Assembly: GCA_027488815.1 (NCBI GenBank)
Contig: JAIYAX010000012.1
Span: forward strand, 1-64,000
Direction: 5' to 3'
Origin: Cytophagaceae bacterium
Lineage (GTDB): Bacteria > Bacteroidota > Bacteroidia > Cytophagales > JAIYAX01
Length of the DNA: 64,000 nt
Part shown: positions 60,548-64,000 of the stretch, in pieces
How positions within the stretch are numbered: the first letter of the stretch is position 1
Layout: every line of letters starts with the position of its first letter
The notes under the pieces: model-generated
What the model was told of the DNA's origin: nothing
The model's database searches: none
What the model saw: only the letters and a program-made list of their open reading frames with translations
Position numbers and translations under genes: made by a program

Positions 60548-61301
60548 GTGGTAATGGTCTAATGTAGCCCTCAGGATAGGACACCTGCCAAAGAAATAAC
60601 CCCTCAGGTGGGGCAAGGGTTGCAGCAAAGCTACGATTTTTTGACCGCAGCAGTCGTTCAAGCTCCTCCGGCCCGGCTTTTTGCTGCTCCAGCTTCACCA
60701 GGGTAGAAACGATAGCCCGTACCATTCCCCTCAAAAAGCGGTTGGCCCTGATCTCGAACACCAACTTTTTGTCCTCAAACCGCCATTTGGCTTCAAATAC
60801 TTCGCAGTCAAAGTGTTTATCTCCCTTTCTGGTTTTGCTAAAAGTCATGAAGTCATGTTTTCCAATCAAAGGGGAGCTGAGGGCATTAAGCAGTTCAAGG
60901 TCAGGCTTGTATCCTCTTTTGAGCCATACCATTCCCTGTTCAAAGGGACTTTTTTCCGAAAGAATGAAATACCGATAACTGCGTGAGAGAGCATCAAAAC
61001 GAACGTTTGATTTTTCAGGCCCTTCATAAATTCCATTTACCGAAATATCATGTGGCAGAAAGGCATTGATCCGATGCAAGAGCACAGAGGGCTCAATCTC
61101 CATTTCACATCTGAACTGAGCTATTTGCTGTCGGGCATGAACACCGGCATCGGTACGTCCGCTGCCCAGGGTAAAAATGGGTTGCTTGAGCAGGGTACTG
61201 AGTGCATCATCGATCACTTGCTGAACAGCCAGACCGTTTTTTTGCACTTGCCAGCCACTATATGCTGTTCCCCTGTAGGAGATGTCCAGCAGGTAATTCA
61301 T
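60534..61301 (-). CDS. truA: tRNA pseudouridine(38-40) synthase
   Basis: 255 residues. MNYLLDISYRGTAYSGWQVQ at the start and the catalytic Asp in LGSGRTDAGVHARQQIAQF. The later blocks (YRYFILSEKSPFEQG; DFMTFSK; FLRGMVRAIVSTLVKL) and the PPEGLFLWQVSYP end are all typical. It makes pseudouridine in the anticodon arm of tRNAs. It overlaps the ABC gene and is 3 bp from the thiolase gene. Confidence 0.96.
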   Translation of the reverse strand: MNYLLDISYRGTAYSGWQVQKNGLAVQQVIDDALSTLLKQPIFTLGSGRTDAGVHARQQIAQFRCEMEIEPSVLLHRINAFLPHDISVNGIYEGPEKSNVRFDALSRSYRYFILSEKSPFEQGMVWLKRGYKPDLELLNALSSPLIGKHDFMTFSKTRKGDKHFDCEVFEAKWRFEDKKLVFEIRANRFLRGMVRAIVSTLVKLEQQKAGPEELERLLRSKNRSFAATLAPPEGLFLWQVSYPEGYIRPLPLGGK

Positions 61302-61304
61302 TTC

Positions 61305-62507
61305 TCAGACTTTTTCAAACACAATGGCAGCCCCTTGCCCAACGCCAATACACATGGTAGCCAGTCCGTAACGAGCCTGAGGCCTGCGCCTGAGCTCATG
61401 CAGCAGCGTGGCAGAGATACGTACTCCACTCGCTCCAAGAGGATGGCCTATGGCGATCGAGCCACCGTTGACATTGACTTTTTCCGGATCCAGCTCAAGT
61501 TCCTGCATACATGCAAGTGCTTGAGAAGCAAAGGCTTCGTTCAGTTCAATAAGGTCTAAGTCTTTGGCCTGAATGCCTGCCCGTTGAAGGGCTTTTTTCG
61601 TTGCCGGCACCGGTCCTATGCCCATAACTGCCGGATCGACCCCAGCTACAGCCATCGATACGATACGAGCCATAGGCTTTAACTGATAGGCCTGGAGCGC
61701 CTTTTCACTTACAATCAGGCAGGCCGCAGCACCATCATTGATCCCTGAGGAGTTACCGGCCGTCACAGTGCCCCCTGCTCTGAAAGCCGGCTTCAATTGA
61801 GCCAGCTTATCCATAGGGCTAAGTCGGGGGTGTTCATCTTTGTCAAACAGTTTTGGTTCCCCTTTTTCTGAACGGATTGAAACCGGACTTAACTCAGACT
61901 GGAATTTATCTGCCTGATGTGCTGACTCATAGCGCTGCTGGCTGATGAAGGCAAACTGATCCTGACTTTCACGACTGATCTCCCACCTTTGGGCCACATT
62001 TTCGGCAGTTTCACCCATAGAGTAGGGATGATGCAGTTTGGAAAGTGCCGGGTTGACAAATCTCCAGCCAATGGTTGTGTCGTAAATGGGGGCCGTTCTG
62101 GCAAAAGCACTTTCTGCTTTGGCCATCACAAATGGAGCTCTGGTCATTGACTCAACTCCACCGGCGATGAACACCTCACCCATTCCGGCAGCAATACTTT
62201 TGGTCGCATCCATGATGGCTTGCAGACCTGAAGCACATAGTCGGTTAACGGTGACACCACCTGCCGTAATGGGAACCCCTGCCAGCAGCAAAGCCATCCG
62301 GGCAACATCACGGTTGTCTTCACCGGCCTGGTTGGCTGCTCCAAAAATAACGTCTTCTATGGCCTCTGAGGGTAGTTGTGGCAGGCGACTTAGCAATTCA
62401 CGAATCACATGAGCGGCGAGGTCGTCCGGTCGGACAGCCGAGAGGCTTCCGCCAAATTTGCCTACAGGAGTTCGGAGTATATCAACCAGATAAGCTTGCG
62501 TTTGCAT
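61305..62507 (-). CDS. Acetyl-CoA acetyltransferase / thiolase family (3-oxoadipyl-CoA thiolase-like)
   Basis: The ATG at 62507 gives [20 protein letters not shown]. 400 residues, thiolase length. Catalytic Cys in [15 protein letters not shown], His in [13 protein letters not shown] and [13 protein letters not shown], and final Cys in [19 protein letters not shown]. It cleaves or forms beta-ketoacyl-CoA. The LCASGL start and end fit the 3-oxoadipyl-CoA branch, but paralogues are hard to separate by eye. It is followed by truA after 3 bp. Confidence 0.9.
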   Translation of the reverse strand: MQTQAYLVDILRTPVGKFGGSLSAVRPDDLAAHVIRELLSRLPQLPSEAIEDVIFGAANQAGEDNRDVARMALLLAGVPITAGGVTVNRLCASGLQAIMDATKSIAAGMGEVFIAGGVESMTRAPFVMAKAESAFARTAPIYDTTIGWRFVNPALSKLHHPYSMGETAENVAQRWEISRESQDQFAFISQQRYESAHQADKFQSELSPVSIRSEKGEPKLFDKDEHPRLSPMDKLAQLKPAFRAGGTVTAGNSSGINDGAAACLIVSEKALQAYQLKPMARIVSMAVAGVDPAVMGIGPVPATKKALQRAGIQAKDLDLIELNEAFASQALACMQELELDPEKVNVNGGSIAIGHPLGASGVRISATLLHELRRRPQARYGLATMCIGVGQGAAIVFEKV

Positions 62508-62519
62508 ACGAAAGGTAGA

Positions 62520-62551
62520 TTGAGAGCAGCACAGGTTTTCTGCTATTTTTG
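62520..62551 (+). promoter_or_regulatory. Promoter of the DUF4293 gene
   Basis: TTG (62520-62522), 21-base spacer, TATTTTTG (62544-62551), an exact -7 match. Transcription would start near 62558, 14 bases before the ATG. Confidence 0.6.
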
Positions 62552-62571
62552 CGCAAGATAGCGAAAGCCCT

Positions 62572-63039
62572 ATGATCCAACGACCACAAACTCTACTCCT
62601 GGCAGGCTCGATTGTTCTCTTGCTGGTGTCTTTGTTTCTTCCCTTTTGGCAGCTCAACTACAGCACCGGTTCGATTACGTTATTGAATGCCTGGCAACTG
62701 GTGACTTCTGATGAACAGGGGATTATGGATCAGCGAGAGGTTTTTTATATTGGACTTTGTTTTATTGGCTCGATGGCCCTCTCCGGCTTTTCGATCTCTC
62801 AGTTTAAGGATCGGCTGATGCAGATGAAGCTGGGATCATTGAACTCGCTACTCATAGCTTCTGGGTTGGGAATCAGCATGTACTGGGTTTATCTCACTGA
62901 GCAGCAGGGTTCAGGATTACGTGGAGAATTTATGGTGGGCTTTTACCTCCCACTAGGGGCCATGTTACTCAACATCATTTCCAACCGATTGATCCGCAGA
63001 GACCAGCTGGTGGTTAAAAGCTCTGACCGGATCAGGTAA
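62572..63039 (+). CDS. DUF4293 membrane protein
   Basis: 155 residues with four membrane helices (about 8-28, 59-75, 88-106 and 121-137), basic at both ends. The N-terminal [20 protein letters not shown] and the overall layout match DUF4293, a Bacteroidota family of unknown function. It faces nuoD tail to tail. Confidence 0.85.
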   Translation: MIQRPQTLLLAGSIVLLLVSLFLPFWQLNYSTGSITLLNAWQLVTSDEQGIMDQREVFYIGLCFIGSMALSGFSISQFKDRLMQMKLGSLNSLLIASGLGISMYWVYLTEQQGSGLRGEFMVGFYLPLGAMLLNIISNRLIRRDQLVVKSSDRIR

Positions 63040-63053
63040 GAAGTTGCAATTGC

Positions 63054-64000
63054 CTATCGGTCAACCTCGCCCATGACAAAGTCGAGCGAACCGACAATGG
63101 CCACCAAATCAGCCACTAAAGCACCTTTGGCCAAAGTGGAAAGCACAGAAAGGTTACTGAAGCTGCAACCTCTTGCTTTGCAACGAAAAGGGATATCCGA
63201 TTTGCCATCAGCCACAAAATAGTATCCCAGTTCCCCTTTAGGATTTTCAGCCCTTACATAAAGTTCCTGGGCTTTAGGCCTGATCTTTTTAGGTAACATG
63301 GCCTGAGGGTCAAAATCTCTGGTTCGGGCATAAGGGCCCATAAGGGCATCAAGGCATTGATCGATGATCCGGGCACTTTGAAAGCATTCTGCTGCCCGCA
63401 CATAATTCCGGTCCCAGCAATCTCCCGGGCTACCCTTTAGTCCTTTGCCAATGGGGATTTCAAACTCAAGCTCAGGGTAGATGGAGTATCCATCCACTTT
63501 TCTGAGGTCATAACGCAATCCACTGGCTCGAAGCATAGGTCCGGTCACACCAAAATCAATGGCCGTGCTAAGAGGCAAGTGCCCAACTCCGGCAGTGCGT
63601 TCTACAAAAATGGTGTTGTTGATGAGTAGGTCATCCAATTCTTTGAGCTTGGGCAGCAGGTAACGAATAAACGAGCGGCATTTTTCCTCAAAGCCTGGAG
63701 GAAGATCATAGAACAAGCCACCGATCCAAATGTAGTTGTAAAGCAATCGGGCACCGCTCAGCCACTCCAGCATACGCAGAATATGCTCCCGGTCACGCAT
63801 CATCCAAAGGAAAGGCGTGAAGGCGCCGATATCCATTGCATAAGTGCCTACGGCGATAAAGTGGTTGGCCAGCCGGTTGAGTTCAGCCACCAGCACCCTG
63901 ATGTATTCTATGCGCTTTGGCAAAGTTCCCTCGATTCCTATCATTCGCTCGACACCCATCACAAAGGCATGTTCGCTGTTCATTGCAGACACATAATCCA
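63054..64000 (-). CDS. nuoD: NADH-quinone oxidoreductase subunit D (3' part, cut by window edge)
   Basis: The frame is open to the right edge (DYVSAMNSEHAFVMGVERMI), so this is the C-terminal part, about 315 of 400 residues. Family motifs: MRDREHILRMLEWLSGARLL, VTGPMLRASGLRYDLRKVDG, and the end AKGALVADLVAIVGSLDFVM-GEVDR. It is a quinone-pocket subunit of complex I. Upstream genes of the nuo operon would lie beyond the window. Confidence 0.96.
   Translation of the reverse strand, partial: DYVSAMNSEHAFVMGVERMIGIEGTLPKRIEYIRVLVAELNRLANHFIAVGTYAMDIGAFTPFLWMMRDREHILRMLEWLSGARLLYNYIWIGGLFYDLPPGFEEKCRSFIRYLLPKLKELDDLLINNTIFVERTAGVGHLPLSTAIDFGVTGPMLRASGLRYDLRKVDGYSIYPELEFEIPIGKGLKGSPGDCWDRNYVRAAECFQSARIIDQCLDALMGPYARTRDFDPQAMLPKKIRPKAQELYVRAENPKGELGYYFVADGKSDIPFRCKARGCSFSNLSVLSTLAKGALVADLVAIVGSLDFVMGEVDR

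Noticed and set aside
1-64000. Search for CRISPR arrays, tRNA and rRNA genes
   Set aside because: No regularly spaced repeats, cloverleaf with TTCRANY-type T-loop or rRNA-like segment was recognised by eye; a tRNA could still have been missed.

Overview
The window looks like a chromosomal segment of a Bacteroidota bacterium, probably in or near the order Cytophagales (order-level placement is inference). Evidence: several promoters of the TTG-N19..21-TAnnTTTG type peculiar to the phylum, a secreted protein with a type IX secretion C-terminal domain, a TonB-dependent receptor, DUF4293 and DUF5074 family proteins, a Rho factor with a long charged insertion, and an alpha2 (eukaryote-like) glycyl-tRNA synthetase. 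No rRNA, tRNA or CRISPR array was recognised.

Region 1 (1-11.2 kb) is an accessory, partly decayed region. It has a Crp/Fnr-type regulator followed by four tandem small envelope proteins with nearly the same signal peptide. A fifth copy is cut by an IS3-type remnant. Next come a Panacea-domain antitoxin/RelE-like toxin pair with clear operators, a broken nucleotidyltransferase (CD-NTase-like) fragment, pieces of a PIN toxin-antitoxin locus, an IS1182-type remnant, several palindromic repeat families and an 1164-residue secreted sortilin-repeat protein.

Region 2 (11.2-41.2 kb) is mostly ordinary genome. It contains a type III polyketide synthase with a UbiA prenyltransferase (functionally related methyltransferase, FAD reductase and SRPBCC genes lie 10-17 kb away), and a cobalamin riboswitch with btuB and a BtuG-like lipoprotein. 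It also has rho, ruvB-queG, apbE, a beta-CASP nuclease, a MATE pump, glyS, fumC, a SPOR-like envelope protein and rmuC. An accessory island at 21.1-23.4 kb (Fic protein and a DUF4143 ATPase) has a member of one hairpin repeat family at each gene boundary.

Region 3 (41.3-54.2 kb) is a defence-type island. It holds a RES/Xre toxin-antitoxin pair, an M15 peptidase / large secreted protein / DUF1353 cassette, a small GIY-YIG-like protein, a type ISP-like restriction-modification enzyme translationally coupled to a membrane protein, a membrane-anchored TIR-like protein coupled to a PIN-like protein, and an OLD-like ATPase with a TOPRIM partner broken by an in-frame stop. That last pair lies between two truncated copies of the start of a GAGAS-motif (SIR2-like) gene. 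The TIR/PIN pair and the ATPase/TOPRIM locus are the best candidates for undescribed systems.

Region 4 (54.4-64 kb) returns to core metabolism: threonine aldolase, a membrane beta-barrel protein, an SDR and 3-hydroxyanthranilate dioxygenase, a bile-acid-symporter family transporter, an ABC exporter, truA, a thiolase, a DUF4293 protein and the 3' part of nuoD.
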